A stretch of 64,000 nucleotides of DNA from Butyricicoccus pullicaecorum DSM 23266. Its GTDB lineage: Bacteria > Bacillota > Clostridia > Oscillospirales > Butyricicoccaceae. Positions 34,763-43,923 of this stretch are shown here, piece by piece. The translations under genes were made by a program, and so were the position numbers. Every line of letters begins with the position of its first letter. Positions within the stretch are counted from its first letter, which is position 1. The stretch lies in assembly GCF_900167005.1 (NCBI RefSeq), contig NZ_FUXW01000002.1, forward strand, positions 1 to 64,000, written 5' to 3'. Under the pieces are notes generated by a model. It saw nothing but the letters and a program-made list of their open reading frames with translations, did no database searches and had not been told where the DNA came from.

Positions 34763-35920
34763 TTACCTCGTTTCGGTGGAATCGGAAATGCGGTAGCTGC
34801 CCAGAATGCGGACGGTGGACAGCTCTTCGGACAGCTGGTAGATCATCGCGCGCACCGCAGGGTCGCACAGACTGCCCTCGAGATCGATGTAGAAGCGATA
34901 GTTCCAGGGCGTCTCGGGCAGCGGACGGGAGTGAATCTCGGTGAGATTGATCTCGTGATCGGCACAGACCGACAGCGCGGCCGCGAGCGAGCCGTTTTTG
35001 TGGGGCAGGGTGAAGACGAGCGAAATGCGGTTGTCGTCCGAGCGTGCGGACAGACCGCGGCTGACCGCGATGAAGCGGGTCTGATTGGTCTTGTCGTCGT
35101 TGATGTTGTGCGCGAGGACGGTCAAGCCGTAGAGCGCAGCAGCCTGTTCCGAGCATACCGCTGCCAGCGTCAGATCGCCCGAAGCCGCGACCATCTGCGC
35201 GGCAACCGCGGTGTTTGCAGCTTCCTGCTGTTCGAGACCGTGCTCTTTGAGGAAGTTCTGACACTGACCGAGGGCAGGTTTGATGGAATACGCCGTGCGC
35301 ACCGATTGCAGCGTTGCACCGGGGCAGGCACACAGACAGTTGTAGATGTGGTCGACGTGGGAGTGCGAGATGTGCAGATCGTACTGCACGAGCAGGTCAC
35401 ACGCCTCGTGGATGGTGCCCACGGTCGAGTTTTCGACCGGAACGACACCGGCATCGGCACGGCCTTCGCTGACCGCGCGGAACACGTCCTCAAAGGTGGG
35501 AACGTGGCTGACTTCCTTGGCATCCGGGAACATGGCCGCTGCGGCCTGTGCCTGATAGGAGGCCGGCAACCCCTGATAGACCACACGGGCGGGCTGATCG
35601 CAGCGCGGTGCAAGGGTCAGCTCCAGACGGGCGGGTTCACAGGACAGGATGGTCTCATACTGGTGCTTGCGCGATACACGCATGACCGATTTGAGCATGG
35701 ACACATATTCCTGACGCAGACCGTCGGGCGCCTGTGCGCCCAGCGTTTCGAGCAGATACTGTTCGCGGTCGGGCTTTAAGATGGCATCACCGGTCTTGAG
35801 CTTGTAGGCTGCGACCTGCTCAGCACAAGCCATGCGGCGCAGGAAGAGCTGCTGAATCTGCTGATCGATGGCAGTGATTTCTGCGCGCGTCTCGTCGAGG
35901 GGACGGGGATTATTCTGCAT
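34763..35920 (-). CDS. pheA: Bifunctional chorismate mutase / prephenate dehydratase
   Basis: This 385-aa enzyme converts chorismate to phenylpyruvate. An AroQ-type chorismate mutase domain covers about 1-90 (ITAIDQQIQQLFLRRMACAE, KPDREQYLL). Prephenate dehydratase follows at about 105-285 (VVPVENSTVGTIHEACD near 180; TRFIAVSR near 280 with the catalytic Thr-Arg-Phe). The C-terminal ACT domain (about 300-380) has EIHSRPLPETPWNYRFYIDL, the phenylalanine-binding feedback site. Its ATG overlaps the aroC stop. Control is therefore expected both allosterically by Phe and through the T-box at the head of the operon. Confidence 0.96.
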   Translation of the reverse strand: MQNNPRPLDETRAEITAIDQQIQQLFLRRMACAEQVAAYKLKTGDAILKPDREQYLLETLGAQAPDGLRQEYVSMLKSVMRVSRKHQYETILSCEPARLELTLAPRCDQPARVVYQGLPASYQAQAAAAMFPDAKEVSHVPTFEDVFRAVSEGRADAGVVPVENSTVGTIHEACDLLVQYDLHISHSHVDHIYNCLCACPGATLQSVRTAYSIKPALGQCQNFLKEHGLEQQEAANTAVAAQMVAASGDLTLAAVCSEQAAALYGLTVLAHNINDDKTNQTRFIAVSRGLSARSDDNRISLVFTLPHKNGSLAAALSVCADHEINLTEIHSRPLPETPWNYRFYIDLEGSLCDPAVRAMIYQLSEELSTVRILGSYRISDSTETR

Positions 35921-37007
35921 AGCCGTGACCCTCCAGGTAGAGATCGGCGAGCGCGACGGCTGCTGCGGCCTCGATGACCGGAGCGGCGCGGGTGACGATG
36001 CAGGGATCGTGACGGCCGTGGATCTCCAGCGGCTCGACCTTACCGGTCGTGACGTTCAATGTATTCTGACGCTTGGCAATGGACGGGGTAGGCTTGATGG
36101 CTGCGCGGAACAGAACGGGCATGCCGCTCGTGATGCCGCCCAGCACACCGCCGTTGTTGTTGGTCTCCGAGCGTACCTGGCCGTTTTCGTCCAGATACAT
36201 CGGGTCGTTTGCATGCGAGCCGCGATACTCGGCAAAGCCGAAGCCCACACCGAACTCGACACCCTTGACCGCCGGGACGGCGAACAGGATGGAGGACAGA
36301 CGGGACTCGACCGTGTCCATCATGGGCGAACCCAGACCGGCGGGCAGACCGACGGCAGCGCACTCGATGACACCGCCGACCGAGTCGCAGTCGTTGCGTG
36401 CGTCCTCGATAGCGGCCAGCATAGCGGTCAGCGCACGGGGATTGATGACCGGGTATTCCTGCATGCGCAGAGCGTCCAGTTCCTCAGCCGAGACGGCAAC
36501 GTCGTCGAATGCAGTGTCCTGAATCTGAGCGATGGACTGGATATGTGCGCCGACCGTGATGCCCTTCTGCTTGAGATAGAGCTTGCACAGCGCACCGGCA
36601 AAGACCAGCGGAGCGGTCAGACGGCCGGAGAAGTGGCCGCCGCCGCGGGGGTCGTTGAAACCGTGGAAGCGCACCGAACCGGTGTAGTCTGCATGACCCG
36701 GACGGGGCTGGGCGAGCAGCGCCTGATAGTCCTGCGAGCGGGTGTTGGTGTTGCCGATGACCGCACAGATGGGGGTGCCGGTGGTCTTACCGTTGTAGAT
36801 ACCGGACAGAATCTGCGGCAGATCGGATTCCTTGCGGGCGGTGGATTGCTTGTTGCGGCCGGGTGCACGGCGCTCCATCTCGCGCAGTACGAACGCCTCG
36901 TCGTAGTCAATACCGGACGGGAAGCCGTCGAGCACAACGCCGATACCGGCACCATGCGATTCACCGAAGATGGAAATTTTGAGTGCGTTGCCCCAGGTAG
37001 AACCCAT
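35910..37007 (-). CDS. aroC: Chorismate synthase
   Basis: This 365-aa FMN-dependent enzyme forms chorismate from EPSP. It has GESHGAGIGVVLDGFPSG near residue 14, RRAPGRNKQSTARKE near 48, and GSVRFHGFNDPRGGGHFSGR near 120, plus the RPxPSIA loop variant KPTPSIAKRQ near 320. ATG 37007 is preferred to the GTG 9 nt earlier because AAGGAGG then lies 8 nt upstream. Its end overlaps pheA by 11 nt. Confidence 0.97.
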   Translation of the reverse strand: MGSTWGNALKISIFGESHGAGIGVVLDGFPSGIDYDEAFVLREMERRAPGRNKQSTARKESDLPQILSGIYNGKTTGTPICAVIGNTNTRSQDYQALLAQPRPGHADYTGSVRFHGFNDPRGGGHFSGRLTAPLVFAGALCKLYLKQKGITVGAHIQSIAQIQDTAFDDVAVSAEELDALRMQEYPVINPRALTAMLAAIEDARNDCDSVGGVIECAAVGLPAGLGSPMMDTVESRLSSILFAVPAVKGVEFGVGFGFAEYRGSHANDPMYLDENGQVRSETNNNGGVLGGITSGMPVLFRAAIKPTPSIAKRQNTLNVTTGKVEPLEIHGRHDPCIVTRAAPVIEAAAAVALADLYLEGHGYAE

Positions 37008-37025
37008 GTGGCGCACCTCCTTAGA

Positions 37026-38069
37026 TTACAGATTTAAGATAAGCGGGTGCAGCGTTTCGGCTGCGATGGGTACGATTTCGGCCTTGCCGGGGGTGCGTAC
37101 CAGAATAAAGTTGACGGTTGCGCCCATTTTTTTCTTGTCGGACAGCAGAGCGTGGAAGATTTCCTCGCGGTCATTGGTGAGTTCGGTGGGCAGACCAACC
37201 TTTTGCAGAATATCGATCAGACCGGGGAGCAGATCGGTGTCCGTGCCCAGCTGATTGGAAATCTGCATGGCAGCGACCATGCCGATGGCGACCGCCTGAC
37301 CGTGCGTGAGCGCGGTGTAGTTGCCCAGTTTTTCGGCAGCGTGACCGACCGTGTGACCGAAATTCAGAATCATGCGCAGACCGGTGTCGCGCTCATCCTG
37401 TGCCACAACGTCGCGCTTCATCTTGACACATTCATAGATGATGTTCTCGATGTTTGCGCGGTAATCGGGTGCGGATACCATAGAAAGAATGTCCGGGTTT
37501 GCGATGTAGCCGGCCTTGATGACCTCAGCCATGCCGTCTACGAAGGTCTGCGCGGGCAGCGTGTCCAGCACGTCGGGATCGATGAGCACCAGACGGGGCT
37601 GGTAGAACGCGCCGACCAGGTTTTTGCCTTCGGGCAGATCGACACCGGTCTTGCCGCCGACCGAGGAGTCGACCTGCGCGAGCAGGGTGGTCGGTACCTG
37701 GCACAGCGAAACACCGCGCAGGAAGGTTGCGGCAGCAAAGCCGGTGATATCACCGGTCACACCGCCGCCCAGTGCGATGACCAGATCCTTGCGGGTCATA
37801 CCGGCTTCCAACAGATCGCGGTAGATGGTCTCGACGGTTGTCAGACGTTTATACGCTTCGCCAGCCGGGATGACGGTCGAGGAGACCGGCAGATCGAACT
37901 GGGAAGCGAGCTTGTCAAGGTACAGCGGGGCGACGTTGGAGTCGGCGACGATGTGCACACGGCTGGGGGAAAAGACCTCAAGGATGTGCGACGCCGCCTG
38001 ACCGAGCAGACCGCGGCCGATGAGAATATCCGAGCGGGACGAGGTACCGCTGAGGGTGAGCTGTTTCAT
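37026..38069 (-). CDS. aroB: 3-dehydroquinate synthase
   Basis: This 347-aa NAD- and zinc-dependent enzyme closes the ring of DAHP to 3-dehydroquinate. LGGGVTGDITGFAAATFLRG near residue 100, PTTLLAQVDSSVGGKTG near 125, and HGQAVAIGM near 260 supply NAD, substrate and metal contacts. ATG 38069 is used because AAAGGAGC lies about 11 nt upstream; the in-frame TTG at 38078 sits too near the site. Second gene of the aro operon. Confidence 0.97.
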   Translation of the reverse strand: MKQLTLSGTSSRSDILIGRGLLGQAASHILEVFSPSRVHIVADSNVAPLYLDKLASQFDLPVSSTVIPAGEAYKRLTTVETIYRDLLEAGMTRKDLVIALGGGVTGDITGFAAATFLRGVSLCQVPTTLLAQVDSSVGGKTGVDLPEGKNLVGAFYQPRLVLIDPDVLDTLPAQTFVDGMAEVIKAGYIANPDILSMVSAPDYRANIENIIYECVKMKRDVVAQDERDTGLRMILNFGHTVGHAAEKLGNYTALTHGQAVAIGMVAAMQISNQLGTDTDLLPGLIDILQKVGLPTELTNDREEIFHALLSDKKKMGATVNFILVRTPGKAEIVPIAAETLHPLILNL

Positions 38070-38182
38070 AAGGGTCAACGCTCCTTTATGTTAGACGTTC
38101 CGGAAGACCGGATAGTTCCGAAAATTGACAGAATGCGCGCCGAAAAAGTTTCAGCGCGCATGGATTTGCCTGGACTTAAAAA

Positions 38183-39202
38183 TCAGACTTCGCGGCCGAC
38201 AGCTTCCGCGATGCGGCGAATGGAGGTCATGGTCTCCTGGAACGAGTCGTAGGTCAGGCTCTGCGCGCCGTCGGACAGCGCGTGTGCGGGGTCGTTGTGT
38301 ACCTCGATGATGAGGCCGTCCGCGCCGGCAGCAATGGCAGCCTTTGCCAGGGGCTCTACCATCCAGTAGATGCCGCCTGCATGGGACGGGTCAACAACGA
38401 CCGGCAGATGGCTCATACGCTTGAGCACCGGAACCGCCGAGATATCCAGCGTGTTGCGGGTGTAGGTCTCATAGGTACGGATACCGCGTTCGCACAGAAT
38501 GACATTCTCGTTGCCGCCAGCCATGACGTATTCAGCCGACATGAGGAACTCTTCCATGGTGTTTGCGAAGCCGCGCTTTAAGAGGACGGGCTTGCGGGTC
38601 TGACCGAGCTCCTTGAGCAGATCGAAGTTCTGCATGTTGCGTGCGCCGACCTGGAAGCAGTCGCACTTATCCATGAACAGCTCGATGTTCTTGGGGTTGG
38701 TGATCTCGGTGACGACCGGCAGACCGGTTTCCTTGTGTGCCTCGTGCAGCAGCTCCAGACCTTCGGCCTTCAGACCCTGGAAGGAGTACGGGGAAGAGCG
38801 GGGCTTCCAAGCGCCGCCGCGCAGAACGGTTGCGCCCTGTTCCTTGACGTGCTTTGCCACATCAATGATCTGCTCGCGGCTCTCGACCGAGCACGGGCCA
38901 GCCATAACGACGATCTTCTTGCCGCCGATGACCACGCCGGGAGCGATCTCGACCGTGGTATCCTGCGGATGCATGCGGCGGTTTGCCAGCTTGAACGGCT
39001 CCTGTACCTTGGTGATGCGGTCGACCTGGGGATCGCGCAGCAGCGCGTCCTTGTCGACAGCGGCGGTGTCGCCGACCAGAGCCAGAACGGTGGTGCCGGT
39101 GCCGACGACCGTGTTAACGTGGATGCCGTACTGTTCGTTCAGCCAGTGGGAGAGATGGTCGATGTGTTCGTTGGTTGTGCCGTCTTTCATGACTACGATC
39201 AT
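38183..39202 (-). CDS. aroF: 3-deoxy-7-phosphoheptulonate synthase (DAHP synthase, type I-beta)
   Basis: This 339-aa enzyme condenses PEP and erythrose-4-phosphate, the committed step of the pathway. Residues 1-70 form an N-terminal ferredoxin-like regulatory domain (MIVVMKDGTTNEHIDHL), the Thermotoga-type feedback module. The barrel has MAGPCSVES near 105, GGAWKPRSSPYSFQG near 135, and the metal ligands in DPSHAGG near 278 and EVHNDPAHALSDG near 308. It is the first gene after the T-box and is 113 nt before aroB. Confidence 0.96.
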   Translation of the reverse strand: MIVVMKDGTTNEHIDHLSHWLNEQYGIHVNTVVGTGTTVLALVGDTAAVDKDALLRDPQVDRITKVQEPFKLANRRMHPQDTTVEIAPGVVIGGKKIVVMAGPCSVESREQIIDVAKHVKEQGATVLRGGAWKPRSSPYSFQGLKAEGLELLHEAHKETGLPVVTEITNPKNIELFMDKCDCFQVGARNMQNFDLLKELGQTRKPVLLKRGFANTMEEFLMSAEYVMAGGNENVILCERGIRTYETYTRNTLDISAVPVLKRMSHLPVVVDPSHAGGIYWMVEPLAKAAIAAGADGLIIEVHNDPAHALSDGAQSLTYDSFQETMTSIRRIAEAVGREV

Positions 39203-39272
39203 GGTGATTTCTTCCTTTCGATCTATGGGGATTTGAATTTAAAAACGTGATTTCAGAGGGACTCTGGAAAAT

Positions 39273-39556
39273 AAAAAAGTCCTCCGTCCACAAACAGTTA
39301 GGGACGAAAGACAAACATTCCGCGGTACCACCCACATTCGGCACAGATTTGGCTGCGCCGCACTCATTTTTCGGATACAACATATCCTATCCCGTTAACG
39401 GAGGAATCCCGGCAAAGCCTACTGTGATTCAGCTCTGCGGCTCACGAGGGAACTTCATTTGGTCGGCGCCTGCGTCCACTTACAGTCTGGATGGACACTC
39501 CCTGAAAAGCGCGGATGACAAAACTACTTCCTCGGTCATCGCTTTTTTCAATATAC
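39273..39556 (-). promoter_or_regulatory. T-box riboswitch (reads as Phe) leading the aro operon
   Basis: The minus-strand leader has a T-box core GGTGGTACCGCGG (39320-39333) and a terminator with GTCC/GGAC pairing and six T (ending 39273). Stem I contains the AGTA / GAA loop-E pair. After GAA the specifier position reads G-TTC (TTC at 39450-39452), pointing to tRNA-Phe. The variable T-box base is T, which pairs with the A discriminator of tRNA-Phe and excludes tRNA-Gly. Phe also fits pheA in the operon. GTT (Val) is the alternative reading if the codon abuts GAA. Confidence 0.88.
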
Positions 39557-39562
39557 GCCTTT

Positions 39563-39590
39563 ATTATATCACTCAGCTAAAGAATGTCAA
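39563..39590 (-). promoter_or_regulatory. Promoter of the T-box-controlled aro operon
   Basis: On the minus strand a consensus TTGACA and an exact TATAAT are 16 nt apart. Transcription should start near 39556. The 476-nt interval 39203-39678 is fully used by this promoter, the T-box leader, and the short upstream region of spoIIIAA. Confidence 0.88.
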
Positions 39591-39678
39591 GCGTGGTCGA
39601 AGATTTTTTTGAAAACTTTTGGGACAAGGGTTCTGTGCAGGTGAGGGGTGGACATAGACTTGGGACAGGTGATGCAAA

Positions 39679-40602
39679 ATGGACGAAAAGAGCAAAGGTT
39701 TACAGGCGTATGCGCAGGCAATTTCCTGCCTGCCGCCGCGATTGACACACGCGGCACTGAGTTTGCCGGATGATATCCGACTGCACGCAGAAGAATTGCG
39801 CCTGCGCGCGGGCCGACCGCTGTATTGGTGCGCAGGCGGTGTGGAACACGAGATTGCGGGCGAACCCATCCGCACCGAGGAATTGCGGGACACGCTGGCA
39901 CGTGCCAGCCGGTGGTCGGTACATACCTATGAAGACCCCATTCGGCAGGGTTATCTGCCGCTTGCCGGCGGGCACCGCTTGGGCGTGTGCGGTACGGTGT
40001 CGATGGAAAGTGGACGACCAACCGGCGTGCGCACGGTGTCCTCACTGTGTCTGCGCATCGCGCGAGCCGTGCCGGGCGCGGCTGCGGCTTGTTTGGAGGA
40101 CATACAGAACGGGGAACAGGTGCACGGCACGCTGATTCTGTCCCCACCGGGCGGCGGCAAAACCACATTTCTGCGTGATCTCATTCGCCAGCTGTCGCAG
40201 CAGGGTATCCGGGTGGCGGTTGCGGACGAGCGCGGTGAACTGGCCGCTATGCGCGGCGGGATGCCGCAGTTTGACCTCGGCCCCTCGTGCGACGTGCTCG
40301 ACGGCTGCCCTAAGGCGGTCGGCGCTTTGCAGCTGGTGCGCACCATGACCCCGCGCGTGCTGGCGCTCGATGAGATCACCGACCCGGCCGATCTGGACGC
40401 CGTGCGCTTTGCCGCCAACTGCGGTGTGACCGTGCTGGCGACCATCCATGCCGCAGGTCGGGAAGAGCTGACGCGCAAACCGTTTTTCCGTGCGCTGTGC
40501 GATACCGGAGCCTTTACCCGTCTGGTTGTGCTGACCGCCGACGGTGACCGGCATGACAGCCGGATTGAGCATCTGGAAGGAGGGAAGCCGCCATGCTGCT
40601 GA
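39679..40602 (+). CDS. spoIIIAA: Stage III sporulation protein AA (ATPase)
   Basis: This 307-aa cytosolic ATPase resembles secretion ATPases and sits in the mother cell as motor of the SpoIIIA-SpoIIQ channel. Walker A SPPGGGKTT is near residue 156, Walker B VLALDEITD near 228, and HAAGREELTRKPFF near 255. First gene of the eight-gene operon. In the family, transcription is from a sigma-E promoter; a CATAGACT at 39653 resembles its -10, but I cannot find a convincing -35. Confidence 0.94.
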   Translation: MDEKSKGLQAYAQAISCLPPRLTHAALSLPDDIRLHAEELRLRAGRPLYWCAGGVEHEIAGEPIRTEELRDTLARASRWSVHTYEDPIRQGYLPLAGGHRLGVCGTVSMESGRPTGVRTVSSLCLRIARAVPGAAAACLEDIQNGEQVHGTLILSPPGGGKTTFLRDLIRQLSQQGIRVAVADERGELAAMRGGMPQFDLGPSCDVLDGCPKAVGALQLVRTMTPRVLALDEITDPADLDAVRFAANCGVTVLATIHAAGREELTRKPFFRALCDTGAFTRLVVLTADGDRHDSRIEHLEGGKPPCC

Positions 40603-41114
40603 CCGCGATGGGCGCGATGCTGACGCTGGGGGCATGTGCGACACTGGGAATGGCGGCGCGCGGCAAATTGCGCCGCCGTATTTCAGTCCTGTCGTCTATG
40701 CTGGATGCGTGTACGTTTTTGCGTGCCGAGATTGAAGGCCCGCATACTCCGCTGCCCGACCTGATCGAAGTCCTAGCGCACAGCCAGAATCCCGACCAGA
40801 GAAGACTGTTCGGGGAGATGAAAAAGCGGATGGAACAGTCTCCGGGTATGTCGCTCGGCTATCATTGGAGCAGTACGGTGCGCGATCTGCGGGAAGAATT
40901 ACAGCTTGGAGAGGAGGCGGCAGCCATTTTGCGCGACGCATCGGCATTTTTGGGACGGTATGACACATCCCAGCAGCTGCAATGTCTGTCGTATGCCATG
41001 ACCCGGCTGGAGAGCTGCCGACAGCAAGCGTGCGAGGCCTACCGCAGACACGGCAGCGTGTACCGTACCTGCGGCATCGCGGCAGGCATCTTCGTGGTGC
41101 TGATTTTGATTTGA
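40593..41114 (+). CDS. spoIIIAB: Stage III sporulation protein AB
   Basis: This 173-aa protein has an N-terminal membrane helix (1-20), a cytosolic helical core similar to type II secretion F proteins, and a C-terminal helix (RTCGIAAGIFVVLILI). It overlaps spoIIIAA by 10 nt, with GGAAGGAGGG inside spoIIIAA as ribosome-binding site. It belongs to the membrane platform of the feeding-tube channel. Confidence 0.92.
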   Translation: MLLTAMGAMLTLGACATLGMAARGKLRRRISVLSSMLDACTFLRAEIEGPHTPLPDLIEVLAHSQNPDQRRLFGEMKKRMEQSPGMSLGYHWSSTVRDLREELQLGEEAAAILRDASAFLGRYDTSQQLQCLSYAMTRLESCRQQACEAYRRHGSVYRTCGIAAGIFVVLILI

Positions 41115-41128
41115 CGGGAGGAAAGACC

Positions 41129-41323
41129 ATGCAGGTCGATTTGATTTTCAAGATCGCGGCCATCGGCATTCTGGTCGCGGTCTTTAATCAGCTGCTCATC
41201 CGATCAGGACGAGAAGAGCAGGCCATGATGACCACCCTGGCTGGTCTGATCGTGGTGATGATGGTGCTGGTACAGCAGATCAGCAATCTGTTTACACTGA
41301 TGAAGTCGGTGTTTGGATTTTGA
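41129..41323 (+). CDS. spoIIIAC: Stage III sporulation protein AC
   Basis: This 64-aa protein has two membrane helices (about 5-22, 33-58), the exact size and layout of SpoIIIAC. Start ATG 41129 follows GGGAGGAAAG. It overlaps spoIIIAD by 4 nt. Confidence 0.93.
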   Translation: MQVDLIFKIAAIGILVAVFNQLLIRSGREEQAMMTTLAGLIVVMMVLVQQISNLFTLMKSVFGF

Positions 41324-41712
41324 GCGGGCAGATGGTAACGCTGATCGGGGCGGCATTGGCCGCAGCCGTCCTGGCACTTGTGCTCAAAAAGGACAGCCCG
41401 GCGCTCGCGCTGATGGTCGCGGTGGCCGGGGTGCTCGTGCTCATGACCGGACTGATCGAACCGGCTGGGCAGCTCATCCACGCGGCCAAAAGTTTACTGT
41501 CTGAGCTGGACGGCTCTGAGACCATCTACGTTCCGATCATCAAGGCAGTCGGGATTGCCGCGGCGGTACGGATTGCGGGTGCGGTATGTCAGGATGCCGG
41601 ACAGGCCGCGCTTGCGGCACAGTTGGAGCTTGCCGGAACGGCGGCAGCGATCGTGGTCTGCCTGCCGCTTTTGACCGAGGTGCTCGAGCTGGTCAACCGT
41701 ATGATCGTCTGA
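41320..41712 (+). CDS. spoIIIAD: Stage III sporulation protein AD
   Basis: This 130-aa protein has four membrane helices, related to SpoIIIAC and usually about 130 aa. The start is TTG 41320 overlapping the spoIIIAC stop (TTGA); an in-frame ATG at 41332 is possible but would lose the coupling. Together with AC it forms part of the inner channel base. Confidence 0.9.
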   Translation: MSGQMVTLIGAALAAAVLALVLKKDSPALALMVAVAGVLVLMTGLIEPAGQLIHAAKSLLSELDGSETIYVPIIKAVGIAAAVRIAGAVCQDAGQAALAAQLELAGTAAAIVVCLPLLTEVLELVNRMIV

Positions 41713-41740
41713 CGGACAGATGAGGAAAGGCAGGAGGAAG

Positions 41741-42880
41741 ATGAAATGGCATGTAAGATGCAGGAATGTGATGCGGCAGCTTGTCTGCCTTGTGAGCTGT
41801 ATTTTTCTGTGTATCGGGATCGCAGGTGCGACCGATCAGACCACCGCTGCCGCGCAGCAGCAGGCGGACAGCCAGAGCGGTGTGCTGGTTGGTTCGCTGA
41901 CCGGACAGTCGGCGGCACTCATGGACGGGGTGACGCTGGACGACGGCGTGGGACAGGCGGCAGCCCAGCTTTTGGACAACTTGGAGGGCAGCGGACGGAC
42001 AGCGTGGACGGCTGCACTGACCAGTCTTGGCAAATTGCTCGTGGTGGCAGTTATCTGCGGTATTTTGCAGAGTGCCCGCGCAGCGGCAGGCGGCAGCGAC
42101 CTGCCAATTGTGACGATGGCGGGTGCATTGGGCATGACCGGGGTCTTTCTGAGCGACCTGAGCGGTATGATGACACTATGCGAGGACACCCTGCACGAGG
42201 TGTCGACCTTTTCCAAGGCCATGCTGCCCGTGATGGCCGGTGCAATCTCGGCAACCGGTGCACCGACGACCGCAACCGTACTGCAAGGGGTGACCATGTT
42301 TTCGTTCGACCTGCTTGTGCGATTTTTGACCGGACTTTTGCTGCCGGGCGTCGGGGTATACATCGGGGTCGTGACCGTCAACACCGCGATCGGCGGCGGA
42401 TTGCTCGGTCAGCTGGCCGGGTTTATCAAGTGGGTCATTACGGGCAGCATGAAACTGACCCTGACCGTGTTTATCGCCTACCTGACCATCTCCGGGGTCA
42501 TTGGTGGCAGCGCAGATGCCCTTGCGGTCAAGACTGCCAAGTTTGCTGTATCCGGCTCGGTGCCCGTCGTGGGCGGTATCATCTCAGACGCTGCCGAATC
42601 CATGCTGGCAGGTGCTATGCTCATCCGCAATACAGTGGGCGTCATCGGCATGCTGTGCATCGCAGCGATTTGCCTGATTCCGTTTTTGAAGGTGGGCTGT
42701 AATTACCTGCTGTTTAAGGCCGGAGCGGCTGTACTGACACCGGTGTGCGGCAGTGCGCTGTCTGGTCTGGTTGCTGGACTGAGCGACAGTATGGGACTGA
42801 TGCTGGGCATGCTCGGCACCTGTTCGGCAATTTTATTTTTTGAACTGGTATTTTCCATCACGCTGGTGAATCCAATATGA
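41741..42880 (+). CDS. spoIIIAE: Stage III sporulation protein AE
   Basis: This 379-aa polytopic membrane protein with an N-terminal signal (to about residue 25, VSCIFLCIGIAGA) and about eight helices is the largest SpoIIIA subunit. ATG 41741 is chosen for AGGAGG just upstream; ATG 41720 has no site. The ending overlaps spoIIIAF by 4 nt (ATGA). Confidence 0.92.
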   Translation: MKWHVRCRNVMRQLVCLVSCIFLCIGIAGATDQTTAAAQQQADSQSGVLVGSLTGQSAALMDGVTLDDGVGQAAAQLLDNLEGSGRTAWTAALTSLGKLLVVAVICGILQSARAAAGGSDLPIVTMAGALGMTGVFLSDLSGMMTLCEDTLHEVSTFSKAMLPVMAGAISATGAPTTATVLQGVTMFSFDLLVRFLTGLLLPGVGVYIGVVTVNTAIGGGLLGQLAGFIKWVITGSMKLTLTVFIAYLTISGVIGGSADALAVKTAKFAVSGSVPVVGGIISDAAESMLAGAMLIRNTVGVIGMLCIAAICLIPFLKVGCNYLLFKAGAAVLTPVCGSALSGLVAGLSDSMGLMLGMLGTCSAILFFELVFSITLVNPI

Positions 42881-43368
42881 TAGAGCTGTTTCAAACCATG
42901 CTGACCGGTGTCGCGGCAGCGGCGCTGTGCGGCGGGGCGGCACTGGCACTGACCAGAGGCAACGCCCTGCGTGAGGTCATCCGTCTGGCGGGCGGTCTGG
43001 CTGTTCTGCTGGCCGTGCTCCAGCCGTTGACCGGACTGCGGCTGCCCGATCTTGCGGGCAGTATCCGCCAGACCGTGCAGGACAACGCAGCACAGAGTGC
43101 GCAGTATCAGCAGGAGAACGAGGCGGTGCTGGCAGAGGCAGCCGTGCAGAGCATTGTCGATTACATCGAGCAGCGCGCGGCACAGCTTGGCGTTTCCTGT
43201 ACCGTGACCCTTGTAGCCAGTCAGGACACGGACGGACGCACCGTGCTGACCGGGTTGACCCTGACCGCACAGGAGACCGAACAAAGCGAGCGGGAGACGA
43301 TTGAAAGCATGATCGTGTCGGAATGCGGCATACCAAAGGAGCTTGTGACATGGAACTGGATCGAATAA
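42877..43368 (+). CDS. spoIIIAF: Stage III sporulation protein AF
   Basis: This 163-aa protein has two N-terminal membrane helices (about 3-22, 36-54) and a soluble ring-building-motif-like domain facing the intermembrane space (about 90-160; SIVDYIEQRAAQLGVSC). Overlaps AE by 4 nt and AG by 19 nt. Confidence 0.9.
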   Translation: MIELFQTMLTGVAAAALCGGAALALTRGNALREVIRLAGGLAVLLAVLQPLTGLRLPDLAGSIRQTVQDNAAQSAQYQQENEAVLAEAAVQSIVDYIEQRAAQLGVSCTVTLVASQDTDGRTVLTGLTLTAQETEQSERETIESMIVSECGIPKELVTWNWIE

Positions 43369-43898
43369 AAATGCAGGTGCGGGAGGGGCTTGGCAGACTG
43401 CTGCCGCGTCTGAGTCAGTATAAATACGCCCTGATCGTGCTGCTTGTGGGCATTTTGTTGTTGTACGCAGGCGGCGGCGCACGGGATAGACCGGAGTCGA
43501 GCCAGCCCAGCGGAACCGAGGAGGCAGGCTTTGACCTGGACAGTTTTGAACAGGAGCTGACCGATAAGCTCAGTAAGATCGCGGGGATTGGACGGGTGGA
43601 GCTCATGCTGTCGCTCGAGCAGACCGGGGAGTCGGTTTACGCCTCCAATATCCGGGAGTCGGAAAGCGGCAGCGAGAGCGGTTCGTATGAGAGTACCTTG
43701 TCAACGGTCTCGGATGGCAGTTACGGGGAACAGCCTGTGCGCATCAAGGAGACCTGTCCGACCTTTCGCGGCGCGGTCGTGCTGTGCGATGGTGCGGGCG
43801 CGAGTGGGGTGAGATTGGCTGTGACCGAGGCGGTCGGCGCGGTTTGCGGACTGGGCGCAGATAAGATTTCGGTCATTCAGATGGGAACGGACAGATAA
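43350..43898 (+). CDS. spoIIIAG: Stage III sporulation protein AG
   Basis: This 182-aa protein has one membrane helix (about 25-43, ALIVLLVGILLLYAGG) and an external ring-forming domain. The strand KIAGIGRVELMLSLEQTGE and the tail GAVCGLGADKISVIQM match the family. ATG 43350 follows CAAAGGAGC. AG assembles the large ring of the mother cell-forespore channel. Confidence 0.93.
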   Translation: MELDRIKMQVREGLGRLLPRLSQYKYALIVLLVGILLLYAGGGARDRPESSQPSGTEEAGFDLDSFEQELTDKLSKIAGIGRVELMLSLEQTGESVYASNIRESESGSESGSYESTLSTVSDGSYGEQPVRIKETCPTFRGAVVLCDGAGASGVRLAVTEAVGAVCGLGADKISVIQMGTDR

Positions 43899-43923
43899 AA
43901 CGAGCAGAAGGAGGCATATATTT

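Noticed and set aside
39653-39660. Sigma-E -10-like CATAGACT upstream of spoIIIAA
   Set aside because: No matching -35 at the proper distance, so only mentioned in the gene entry.
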